Positions 45,435 to 53,018 of a DNA stretch of 64,000 nucleotides are shown in pieces. Below the pieces are notes generated by a model. The model was not told the DNA's origin and did not search any database. It saw only the letters and a program-made list of their open reading frames with translations. Origin of the DNA: Leptolyngbya sp. Heron Island J (lineage in GTDB: Bacteria; Cyanobacteriota; Cyanobacteriia; Phormidesmidales; Phormidesmidaceae); the NCBI RefSeq assembly GCF_000482245.1, contig NZ_AWNH01000038.1:1-64000 (forward strand). The letters are read 5' to 3'. Both the position numbers and the translations under genes were made by a program. Within the stretch, counting starts at the first letter, position 1. Each line of letters begins with the position of its first letter.

Positions 45435-45468
45435 CCGTCGGCAGGTGTTCGCACCACCTGGCCGACGG
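45435..45468. repeat. Strong hairpin downstream of the leader region
   Basis: CCGTCGGC (45435-45442) pairs with GCCGACGG (45461-45468); inside, GGTG/CACC with TTCG loop extends the stem. Such a structure may be a terminator-like or mobile-element end; no T-run follows. Confidence 0.5.
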
Positions 45469-45601
45469 CTACCCACGGATTCGCAAGCAATCCATGGGAT
45501 TGGGTTATTATGCCCTACCCCCTGCGATTTGCCATGTCTTTTTGTGGGGGGCTAGGGTTTAGGTTCTGGCTTTCCTTCCACTTCAATGGAGAACCAGACC
45601 C

Positions 45602-45841
45602 ATGTTTCAAGACCCAACTTCCGGCGCAGCCGCGTCGACAAATCAGCCTGCACCGTTGCCAGAGTATGCCTACGAATCCGGACGGCATCTGCTGTTTGGC
45701 AGTCTCAGCTTTGTTCAGGCAAACATTAAGCTGTTGCATAAGCTGCACTATGCCGAGCCTAACGACTGGAGCTGTCCGTTGCCGACAGGGCAACCCAACG
45801 AGGTGATGGCGATTTTGATCAAACGGGTGCGGGTGGATTAA
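45602..45841 (+). CDS. Small conserved-looking protein beside the CRISPR array
   Basis: Encodes 79 residues starting MFQDPTSGAAASTNQPAPLP, then YAYESGRHLLFGSLSFVQAN, a helix KLLHKLHYAEPNDWSCPLP, and ending ILIKRVRVD. The frame is clean, with a better protein character than overlapping frames on either strand (45393-45806 plus, 45515-45868 minus). No family is known to me. ATG 45602 follows CAATGGAGAACC. The short region is bounded by the CRISPR leader and a dispersed repeat. Confidence 0.5.
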   Translation: MFQDPTSGAAASTNQPAPLPEYAYESGRHLLFGSLSFVQANIKLLHKLHYAEPNDWSCPLPTGQPNEVMAILIKRVRVD

Positions 45842-45894
45842 TCGCTGCTTGAGAATGGTGGGTAACAAAGGGTTTGGTGCATTGTTAAAGGTGT

Positions 45895-46091
45895 GCCGGA
45901 AGGGGTGTTACTCACCCTACAAACTATCAACCTTTTTGCTTCCCGAAACCCAACATTGCTCACACTCCGCCCCTCAATGGATAACCCTATGGGAGCGTGA
46001 ATCTCCTCATTGGTGAAACATATTGATTTGTTGGGTTACGAGGAATGTTGCAGGGTGCGAAAGATACAGGAGTGGGTTTAACCCAACCTAC
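45895..46091. repeat. Dispersed repeat, right copy (partial)
   Basis: Shares with 43795-43997 the ordered blocks AACCCAACATT (45947), GTTGGGTTA (46030) and AACCCAACCTAC (46080-46091), at nearly the same spacings (82/81 and 55/53 bases). The left end is degenerate. Its right end supplies the stop codon of the ABC transporter gene. Confidence 0.6.
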
Positions 46092-47896
46092 TCCAATAGC
46101 TCGCCGGTTTCTTGGAGCTGATGTAACCGCTGATAAAGACCGCCTTGGGTCAATAGCTCACCATGACTGCCCACTTCGCTGATGCGGCCCTGGTCGAGTA
46201 CAACAATCTGATCGGCTTCACGAACGGTGCTCAGGCGGTGGGCAATGATGATCAGGGTGCGAGTACCGAAGAGCGATCGCATCGCCACCTGAATTGCCCG
46301 CTCCGATTCATAGTCTAAACTCGAAGTTGCCTCGTCAAATACCAGCACATCTGGATTCATAATCAAGGCCCGAGCAATGCCAACCCGCTGCCGCTGACCG
46401 CCCGACAGCCGCACACCCCGCTCACCCACCGTTGTCAGATAACCATGGGGCATTTGCTGAATAAAGTCATGGGCCTGGGCGATTTTACAAGCCGCCTGCA
46501 CCTGCTCCACCGTCGCCTCTGGATTACCGTAGAGTAGGTTTTCCATCAGCGTGCCATTAAAAATATCCACCTCCTGATGAACAATGGCCAACCGCCGTCG
46601 ATAGCCAGTAATGTCTAAACGCCGTAGATCTTGACCATCCATTAAAATGGCACCAGATTGGGGCTCAAAATAACGAAACAACAGCTTCACCAACGTCGAT
46701 TTACCCGACCCCGAACGCCCCACTAACGCCACCGTCTGTCGGGGCTGAATCAGCAGCTCAATATCCTTGAGAACAGGTTTGTTGGACACATAGCCAAAGG
46801 TTACCTGGTTAAAGTGGACCTTGCCAGTAAATCGATAGCCAGGGATATCGTCACTCAGCTGCCCCGCGTCCATCCCAGGCGGTAACGACACAAACTCCTG
46901 AAACCGAACCATCGCCCCATAGCGGCGCACAAACATTTCCGCCAGGTCACAGATGGGGTCAACCTCGGCATAGGCCATACTGGACAGCGTCAGAATAGTC
47001 ACAAAGTGACCGAGGGAAATACTGCCTTGTAGGGTGGCCCAGAGAGTTAGGGCCAACACCGCAAAGGTACAGCTTTGCACAAATGTACGTTGCCAGGTAC
47101 TCAGTTTGATGTAGCCCAGGTGAATGCGATAATCAACCACCTTAAATTCTCGATCTAAACGCTGTTGTTGGCGTTTTAGCTCACGCATTTCTGTCGCAAA
47201 AGCCTTGACCGTTTTGATATTGGTGATAATTTCCGAGGTGCGACTCTCGGTGTTTTCCATGTACTTATCAAGCTTTTCTTCTTGAAAGGATAAGTGCATT
47301 AGGCGGGTGAAACTGTAGCCAATAATGACTAAAAATGAACACAGCACCACCAGAGCAATCGGCCAGTCCATGCAGGCAATCACGACGAAAATGCCAAATA
47401 CGCGGATCAGCTTGGGGATAAACTGGCCGACAATTTCTGGATAGGTCCAGGTGTAATTTGCCAGCCCCTTGGCAACTCTAGCAGCAATACGCCCAGGATT
47501 GTTTTCATCATAAAACTCTAACGGTAGCGTCAAAATTTTCTCTAGCGAACGCCGTGATTTATCTCGCCGTGCCCGCAACGCCGTATCCCAATTAAACCAG
47601 GGACCAATCCATGGCTGTAGGGGAGCTCGACCAATGGAGAGTATCCCCACTAATCCTAATAACACTAACAGGGAAAACGTAGAGGTGATGGGCTGTTGCA
47701 AGATTCGGGCTACAAGCGCAATCACGTTCTCTAATGGCCGATCTAATGGCTGTTGTGAGAGCACATTAAGAATTTGACCGATGGCATAGGGAACGAAGAG
47801 ATCCAGAATCTCAAATAGACCCATAGCAGTGGCATTCAGCAGCGTAATCAGCCAGTATTGCCGATAGTATTGGAGAATCTTGAACAGCTTAGCCAC
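46088..47896 (-). CDS. ABC exporter with fused membrane and ATPase domains
   Basis: Encodes 602 residues, a half-transporter that works as a dimer in the inner membrane. The N-terminal membrane domain (about 15-330, six segments, e.g. WLITLLNATAMGLFEILDLF) and the ATPase domain (370-590) are complete: Walker A VGRSGSGKSTLVKLL, Q-loop IVHQEVD, signature RLSGGQRQRVGIARAL, Walker B VLVFDEATSSLD, His switch IIAHRLSTV. The substrate is unknown (lipids, peptides or drugs are usual). The final codons and stop lie inside the dispersed repeat, so the C terminus (LQETGELLE) may have been altered by it. Single gene. Confidence 0.9.
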   Translation of the reverse strand: MAKLFKILQYYRQYWLITLLNATAMGLFEILDLFVPYAIGQILNVLSQQPLDRPLENVIALVARILQQPITSTFSLLVLLGLVGILSIGRAPLQPWIGPWFNWDTALRARRDKSRRSLEKILTLPLEFYDENNPGRIAARVAKGLANYTWTYPEIVGQFIPKLIRVFGIFVVIACMDWPIALVVLCSFLVIIGYSFTRLMHLSFQEEKLDKYMENTESRTSEIITNIKTVKAFATEMRELKRQQQRLDREFKVVDYRIHLGYIKLSTWQRTFVQSCTFAVLALTLWATLQGSISLGHFVTILTLSSMAYAEVDPICDLAEMFVRRYGAMVRFQEFVSLPPGMDAGQLSDDIPGYRFTGKVHFNQVTFGYVSNKPVLKDIELLIQPRQTVALVGRSGSGKSTLVKLLFRYFEPQSGAILMDGQDLRRLDITGYRRRLAIVHQEVDIFNGTLMENLLYGNPEATVEQVQAACKIAQAHDFIQQMPHGYLTTVGERGVRLSGGQRQRVGIARALIMNPDVLVFDEATSSLDYESERAIQVAMRSLFGTRTLIIIAHRLSTVREADQIVVLDQGRISEVGSHGELLTQGGLYQRLHQLQETGELLE

Positions 47897-48082
47897 GGGA
47901 TACCTCCTGATGTCATTTCACTCATGACGTTTTTTGTATTACACACAGACTACATATCGTAATTCGCAAACTATGGATCGACAAGGTGGTTAGGCAGTGG
48001 TGACCACCTACATTGGGTTTTACCAGGGAAACCCCTGTAGTTCATGTGCGCTTTGGTAGCGGTTTAAGCAGTCGCCTACGAC

Positions 48083-48778
48083 TTACATGATCTCGCTTTG
48101 ACTCAGGCGTTTTAATGCTAGCGTTTGATCGGTTTGGATGGAGATCTGTAGATCCGACAGGTCCTGGAGCTGCTGCTGCAGCGCTTCTGCTTTTTTCTTG
48201 GCATCACGACGTTTGTATAATGCTGCCCGAGCAAGATCGTCACGACCACGATTGAGGGCGGCTTGGGCCACCTTTTTCCACTGCTCACTATCAGCCTGGG
48301 CTTGCTCGTATTCTGGTAGAACGGTGTTGGTTGCGATCGCAATATTCTCCAACGCCCTGGTAAATAAATCCAAAATTGCCTGAGGACTTTGTTGTTGAGC
48401 CGCTTGCCGTGTTACCCCTCTAGGCAGCTTGATTTGATCTGCCCGCAGCCCAAACTCATTCAGCTGTGGACTCACATTTTTTCCCGTTTTACACCAATTG
48501 GCAAAATGCTCACAGTTATTAAAAAACAAGTTATAGCGCTGCTCTCCCAAACGGCTTTCAGCCCGGCTGAGCACCACATCCGGAATAAAGGAGACCGGCT
48601 GAGTTAGCGTATATACCGGATTGCCGCGAGCAAATCCATCAAAACTGGTGCAAGCCACGGTTGCTGTACCCACCTTACGATAGTGAATAATGCTGCCGTC
48701 ACCACAATCGATACCATGATGCTTGTAGGGAACACCCATCACATCCCGCATCACATAGACCTGATCGCCTCTGGCCAT
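48083..48778 (-). CDS. LRAT-like domain protein with PspA-like C-terminal helices
   Basis: Encodes 231 residues. Residues 1-110 are an LRAT/NlpC-type papain-like thiol fold: HHGIDCGDGSIIHYRK (conserved His) and NNCEHFANWC (the NCEHF catalytic-Cys motif). Residues 145-225 are helical, and QWKKVAQAALNRGRDDLARA followed by ALYKRRD matches the central helix of PspA/Vipp1 (AKKWEDRAKLALTNGEENLA, then REALARKK in Synechocystis Vipp1 as I recall it). LRAT proteins transfer acyl groups to or from lipids; PspA helices bind membranes. A membrane-lipid enzyme is a plausible reading. It follows two FHA genes on the same strand (24 bases apart). Confidence 0.75.
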   Translation of the reverse strand: MARGDQVYVMRDVMGVPYKHHGIDCGDGSIIHYRKVGTATVACTSFDGFARGNPVYTLTQPVSFIPDVVLSRAESRLGEQRYNLFFNNCEHFANWCKTGKNVSPQLNEFGLRADQIKLPRGVTRQAAQQQSPQAILDLFTRALENIAIATNTVLPEYEQAQADSEQWKKVAQAALNRGRDDLARAALYKRRDAKKKAEALQQQLQDLSDLQISIQTDQTLALKRLSQSEIM

Positions 48779-48802
48779 AGGAAATGCACCTAGGAAATGT
48801 AC

Positions 48803-49288
48803 CTACGCCAGCCCTTGAGCATCGTCCTTAGATTTTGGATTGCTATTATCAGGCGGCGTTCTATCCCGAATATCTGTCTTGACTACGTCAAGATCAGTTC
48901 TGACCGGCTGTCTTGGTGAACCATGGCCAAATTGCTGTTTACGACGGGCAAGGAGTTCCTTAATCGAAGCCGCCGATGATTTCTCCGGCTGATCAATACT
49001 AATTTGTAGGTTAGGCCCCGAGCGAGCCAGCCGCACCACAAGACCATCCTCAGCCGTAACCTGCTTTATGCGCTTCCCGTCTAGATAGGTGCCATTAGTA
49101 CCTATACTCTGAATCGCCCAACCAGCTACATCTTTATGAATCTCCAAATGGTGTCGAGAAACAACTGCGCTGTAAAGAACAACATCATTGTCAGTAGAAC
49201 GGCCAATCCTAATGACGTCTTGTTCCTCAAAGGACCAGTTTTGTATGGGAGTTTTATTCAGCGGGTGGAGTAACGATAGGGTAATCAC
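48803..49288 (-). CDS. FHA-domain protein
   Basis: Encodes 161 residues. The FHA domain (residues 20-90) has the phosphothreonine-binding set IRIGRSTDNDVVL, then SRHHLEIH, and GTNGTYLDGKRI. The C-terminal part (95-161) is disordered-looking, charged and Pro-rich, and may carry sites for Ser/Thr kinases. It lies between the zinc-ribbon FHA gene (100 bases upstream) and the LRAT-PspA gene (24 bases downstream), probably in one operon. Partner kinase not seen in the window. Confidence 0.85.
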   Translation of the reverse strand: MITLSLLHPLNKTPIQNWSFEEQDVIRIGRSTDNDVVLYSAVVSRHHLEIHKDVAGWAIQSIGTNGTYLDGKRIKQVTAEDGLVVRLARSGPNLQISIDQPEKSSAASIKELLARRKQQFGHGSPRQPVRTDLDVVKTDIRDRTPPDNSNPKSKDDAQGLA

Positions 49289-49387
49289 GTTAATACATCG
49301 AAGGGCAATGTAACAAGACTGACAGTTTCCAGGTGATAGCTAGATTAGTAGATCCATACCTTTGATGGCCTTTAGGCAAGTTAACCT

Positions 49388-50209
49388 TTAGGCAAGTTGA
49401 AAAATAAAGCTCACCTTATCACCTTTTCCAAGGGCAATACGATCTCCAGGGCGCAAACGATGTCGATTACCTGCGGCAAGCGGCAGATTATTGATGTACG
49501 TACCGTTGGAACTGCCAACATCCTCAATATAGTAGACATCGCCCTCAATACGGATATTGGCATGCACCCGAGATACAATTTCTGACTCTGGAAAGCCAGA
49601 AACGTCTATATCTGGCGGTATGCGATCATTGGGCTTACCAATATGGACTACGTCCAGTCCAATAGGTAACTCCACTGGCGTATCGGTTTGGACATGGAGT
49701 AGCTTGGCCGTCAGACTCTGAATTTGGGTCTGGGGGGCGATCGCATTAGCCGCTGGCTGGGTAATGGGCGGCTCGGTATAAATATCGACAGCCGTAGGAA
49801 TGTTTGCAGGAATCGGATCGTCTGGCAGTGGTGGTGGTGGCACCACGAGTAGCGGGTCCAGTGAGACTAAAGGGTCGAGTTCTATCGGTTCTGACGAGGG
49901 TTCAGCGAGTGCCGCTGAAGGCTCAGCTGGTGCCGATGAGGACTCAGCTGAGACAGGAACTGGCGGCACTGCTGCCGTTACGGGTTCCGGTTCCAGCACT
50001 TGTGGCTCCGGTAGTGAAGAGTTGGATACTGGAGCTGCAGCAGGTTGATTGGCTAAGCTATGACCGCACTGACCGCAAAAACTGGCATCTGCCTGAGCTG
50101 TTGCACCACAGTTGGAACAGGTGATTAAAGCAGGTAATGGAGTGTAACAAGCCTCACATTGGGAAGCACCATCTGGATTCTGATAATTACAGTTTGGGCA
50201 AATAATCAT
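49388..50209 (-). CDS. Zinc-ribbon plus FHA-domain protein
   Basis: Encodes 273 residues. It opens with a double zinc ribbon (MIICPNCNYQNPDGASQCEA, then CSNCGATAQADASFCGQCGH), followed by a long Pro/Ala/Glu-rich linker (55-165) and a C-terminal FHA domain (about 195-273: SEIVSRVHANIRIEGD, VYYIEDVGSSNGTYIN). FHA binds phosphothreonine; the ribbon probably binds protein or nucleic acid. It is the first gene of a three-gene set, 49388-48083. Start ATG 50209 leads directly into the first Cys pair, as expected. Confidence 0.88.
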   Translation of the reverse strand: MIICPNCNYQNPDGASQCEACYTPLPALITCSNCGATAQADASFCGQCGHSLANQPAAAPVSNSSLPEPQVLEPEPVTAAVPPVPVSAESSSAPAEPSAALAEPSSEPIELDPLVSLDPLLVVPPPPLPDDPIPANIPTAVDIYTEPPITQPAANAIAPQTQIQSLTAKLLHVQTDTPVELPIGLDVVHIGKPNDRIPPDIDVSGFPESEIVSRVHANIRIEGDVYYIEDVGSSNGTYINNLPLAAGNRHRLRPGDRIALGKGDKVSFIFQLA

Positions 50210-50398
50210 AGCGGTCGGGTTTGCGCTCTAGCCATGTATAAACTACACGGTTTCGACGATTTTCTGCGGATGGTTTGGGAGAACTATAGGCAATCTTTGA
50301 CTTTAGTCCGTATTCATAGCCTACATAAGCTACATGGAGACAGAGGGGCATCCCCCCCGGAGGCGGCCCTTTCTCCAGGAGGGACAAGATCTAACGGG

Positions 50399-51175
50399 TT
50401 AATGCACCGTGCGTTCAATAGCGGCGGGGAGTCCCTGGCTGGCGTCTAAATCCAGCAGCCACCGGAGTTCACCGACGGGTGCAATCAGCCGAGCTGGGTA
50501 TGCTGCACTATCAGCAGTGGGGGCAAATACCTGGGAAAGGGCTGTTTGTTTGTTGGCACCTGCCACTACAAACAGGACATGACGAGCTTGATTAATCACT
50601 CGACTGGTTAATGTAATTCTGGGCTGCCCATCTTTATTGCCGACAGTCACCCAACGATCAAATTCTTTGAGGGCCAAGGTATGGGGAAATAGGGAGGCAG
50701 TATGGCCGTCATCTCCCATGCCTAGCAACATCAGGTCAAACTGCGGCAGCTCGTCTTTGGAGGAGGTGTTAAAGCTACCCATCAGGCTCTGCTGATAACG
50801 CTCGGCTGAAATTTCAGGAGAATCCGTGTCGGTGGGAACAGCAAAGATATTATCTGCCGGGATAGCAACGTGGTCGAGCCAGGCGTCACGGGTCATTTTG
50901 GCATTGCTGTCAGGGTGGGTGGCAGGCACGTAACGTTCGTCTCCCCAATAGACATAGAGCTGGTCCCAGGGTAACTCCGTTTGGGCTAAGGCTTGATAGA
51001 GCGGCTTGGGGGTACTGCCACCGGAGAGGGCAATGGAGCAACGGCCACGGGTTGCGATCGCATCACGGATCAGTTCAATCACCTGGTCGGTGGCAGCGGC
51101 CACAAGCGCCGCTTTATCGGCATATACATGCACTAACGGTACAGATTTTTCTGAGGAGGGTGGGGCGACAGTCAT
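50399..51175 (-). CDS. pgl: 6-phosphogluconolactonase
   Basis: Hydrolyses 6-phosphogluconolactone in the oxidative pentose phosphate pathway, which supplies NADPH at night. The 258 residues match. Motifs: CSIALSGGSTPKPLYQAL, VYWGDERYVPATHPDSNAKM and LLGMGDDGHTASLFPHT. Cytoplasmic. Single gene, starting MTVAPPSSEKSVPLVHVYAD; a later start is not suggested. Convergent with no gene; 190 bases of spacer separate it from the FHA gene start. Confidence 0.95.
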   Translation of the reverse strand: MTVAPPSSEKSVPLVHVYADKAALVAAATDQVIELIRDAIATRGRCSIALSGGSTPKPLYQALAQTELPWDQLYVYWGDERYVPATHPDSNAKMTRDAWLDHVAIPADNIFAVPTDTDSPEISAERYQQSLMGSFNTSSKDELPQFDLMLLGMGDDGHTASLFPHTLALKEFDRWVTVGNKDGQPRITLTSRVINQARHVLFVVAGANKQTALSQVFAPTADSAAYPARLIAPVGELRWLLDLDASQGLPAAIERTVH

Positions 51176-51308
51176 AGGTCACAATCAAAACGTATTCTCT
51201 GAACGCTACCTCAGCTAATCCAGACTGCTCACGACTCTTAATAGACTTTGTATTATTCTGAGCAGTCGTAGCGTTAACCAAGATGTGCACCTAAAGTTGA
51301 CAACCCCT

Positions 51309-51350
51309 CAATGGGATCTGAGCAATGGGATTTGAGCAATGGGATTTGAG
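51309..51350. repeat. Three tandem copies of a 14-bp unit
   Basis: CAATGGGATYTGAG occurs at 51309, 51323 and 51337 without gaps. It lies in the short region between pgl and the glycosyltransferase gene. A slipped-strand array, possibly variable between strains. Confidence 0.75.
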
Positions 51351-51417
51351 CGGTTGTATCAAACCGCTCGCTAAGGGCGTAACATCTGCGTTAGCCATGC
51401 CAGGAGAGCAATAGGTA

Positions 51418-52152
51418 GTGAGTGTAATTTCTGTTGTTTTGCCTTGCCTTAATGAAATCAGACATGGCTATTTGCCACGCATTCTGGACAATCTAGCCCT
51501 ACAGTCTGGAGCCAAGCAAATCATCATCGTCATCAGCCCGAGCACTGACGGCACCCACGATGTGATTATCCAACATCCAGCTGCGGCAGATTTTAAGCTC
51601 GTTTATACAGATGCCACCAATCGCGCCCAGCGGCTTACCGTTGGCATTGAAACCAGCCAGGGCGACGTTGTGCTGCTGCACCATCCAGCTACGCTGCTGC
51701 CACCGGATGCCCTCTCTCAAATTAGGGCGCTCATGGCTAATGACACGGTCACCTGGGGAGGGTTTCGCCATAGCTTTGATGTGGACCACTGGCTGCTGCG
51801 GTTTACCTCCTGGTATTCGACTACCCAACGGCCCCGCCTAAGCCAGATTCTTTATCTTGACCACTGCATTTTTGCCCGCCGAGGGGCACTGATGGACATT
51901 GGTGGAGTTCCGGATATGGACATTTTTGAAGACACGGCCCTAAGCAATGCCCTGAGTCAGTTTGGGCCACCGTACCTGGCACCGGGGACCATTGTGACCT
52001 CCGCCCGTCGCTTTAAAGAACGCGGTATTTATAAGCATGCGGCCCTCAATCAACTCCTCAAGTTGATGTATCACGCTAGGTTAGATCCTAAAAAGATGAA
52101 CTGGCTCTATGAAGGTAAGAGCCAAATCAACGTAAACTACGACCAAAAATAA
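51418..52152 (+). CDS. Family 2 glycosyltransferase (TIGR04283-like)
   Basis: Encodes 244 residues with a GT-A fold. VISVVLPCLNEIRHGYLPRI starts the Rossmann part, STDGTHDVI contains the DG pair, and GDVVLLHHPATLLPPDA replaces the usual DxD region with HH. The start is GTG at 51418; the downstream ATGs would cut the first strand, so GTG is right. The variation from DxD suggests an atypical donor or metal site. It precedes recO by 14 bases and is probably co-transcribed. Family assignment is by pattern. Confidence 0.8.
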   Translation: MSVISVVLPCLNEIRHGYLPRILDNLALQSGAKQIIIVISPSTDGTHDVIIQHPAAADFKLVYTDATNRAQRLTVGIETSQGDVVLLHHPATLLPPDALSQIRALMANDTVTWGGFRHSFDVDHWLLRFTSWYSTTQRPRLSQILYLDHCIFARRGALMDIGGVPDMDIFEDTALSNALSQFGPPYLAPGTIVTSARRFKERGIYKHAALNQLLKLMYHARLDPKKMNWLYEGKSQINVNYDQK

Positions 52153-52166
52153 GTTTTGCGCGCTGA

Positions 52167-53018
52167 ATGTCCCGCACCTACAAAGCCACTGGTATTAATT
52201 TGAAAGCCGCGCCGATGGGAGAAACCGATCGACTGGTGACTATTTTGACCAAAGAACATGGTCTGCTGCGTGCGATCGCACCTGGAGCCCGAAAACACAA
52301 GTCTCGTTTGGGGGGCCGCAGTGGTCTATTTGTGGTGAATGAACTCATGTTGTCTAAAGGCAAATCCCTAGACAAAATGATTCAGGCTCAAACCCAGCGC
52401 TCTTTTCCAGGTCTCAGCCGAGATTTAGCTCGACTAACCGCCGGGCAATATTTAGCAGAATTAGTCCTGTGTGAAGCCAGTGAGCAACCCCAGGAAGCCC
52501 TATTTGCACTGCTAGTCGCCCACTTAGAACGGCTGGAAACTGCCCCCAGTGGAGCCGTACTGGCCTGTTTAGCCCATGGCACGTTTCACATTTTGGCCCT
52601 GGCGGGGGTCGCCCCAGAGCTGAACCGCTGCTGTTTAAGTCGCACCCCAATTCAACCCCAGCTCGGCAGCCAGTGGCAAATCGGGTTTAGCATTCCAGCA
52701 GGCGGTGTGATTACGCTAGAGCAGCTAGAAAACCTAGAAAATAATGTTAACCGCACATCCACCGGATACCGTGGCTCCTTAACCACAACTATTGGAGCCC
52801 CAGAATTAGCGCTTTTGCAACAATTAGGTCAAGCAGAGCTTGTATTCACCCAGGCTAGTTCTTTACCATCTATAGAGGGAGCTAGTGCAGCTCCTCACAG
52901 CCTATGGCGTCGTGTAGAACGTCTGCTGAGGAACTATGCTCAGTTTCATTTTGATCGACCGATTCGATCCGCTGCACTAATCGACAGCTGCTTTGCGTCA
53001 CCTACTTATGCTTCGTGA
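52167..53018 (+). CDS. recO: DNA repair protein RecO
   Basis: Mediator of RecA loading in the RecFOR recombination pathway. Encodes 283 residues. The N-terminal OB fold (MSRTYKATGINLKAAPMGET, LVTILTKEHGLLRAIAPGAR) and the helical part (YLAELVLCEASEQPQEALFA, LAHGTFHILALAGVAPELN) are typical. It starts 14 bases after the glycosyltransferase, and the MFS gene overlaps its end by 11 bases if ATG 53008 is used. Cysteine spacing suggests no zinc ribbon. Confidence 0.92.
   Translation: MSRTYKATGINLKAAPMGETDRLVTILTKEHGLLRAIAPGARKHKSRLGGRSGLFVVNELMLSKGKSLDKMIQAQTQRSFPGLSRDLARLTAGQYLAELVLCEASEQPQEALFALLVAHLERLETAPSGAVLACLAHGTFHILALAGVAPELNRCCLSRTPIQPQLGSQWQIGFSIPAGGVITLEQLENLENNVNRTSTGYRGSLTTTIGAPELALLQQLGQAELVFTQASSLPSIEGASAAPHSLWRRVERLLRNYAQFHFDRPIRSAALIDSCFASPTYAS

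Noticed and set aside
45393-45806. Plus-strand frame of 137 codons beside the array
   Set aside because: Rich in Cys, Trp and Arg with no motif; it overlaps the more convincing 79-residue gene at 45602 and runs through the hairpin at 45435.
49800-50124. Gly/Ser-rich and Val/Arg-rich plus-strand frames
   Set aside because: They are the antisense of the Pro/Ala/Glu-rich linker of the zinc-ribbon FHA gene.
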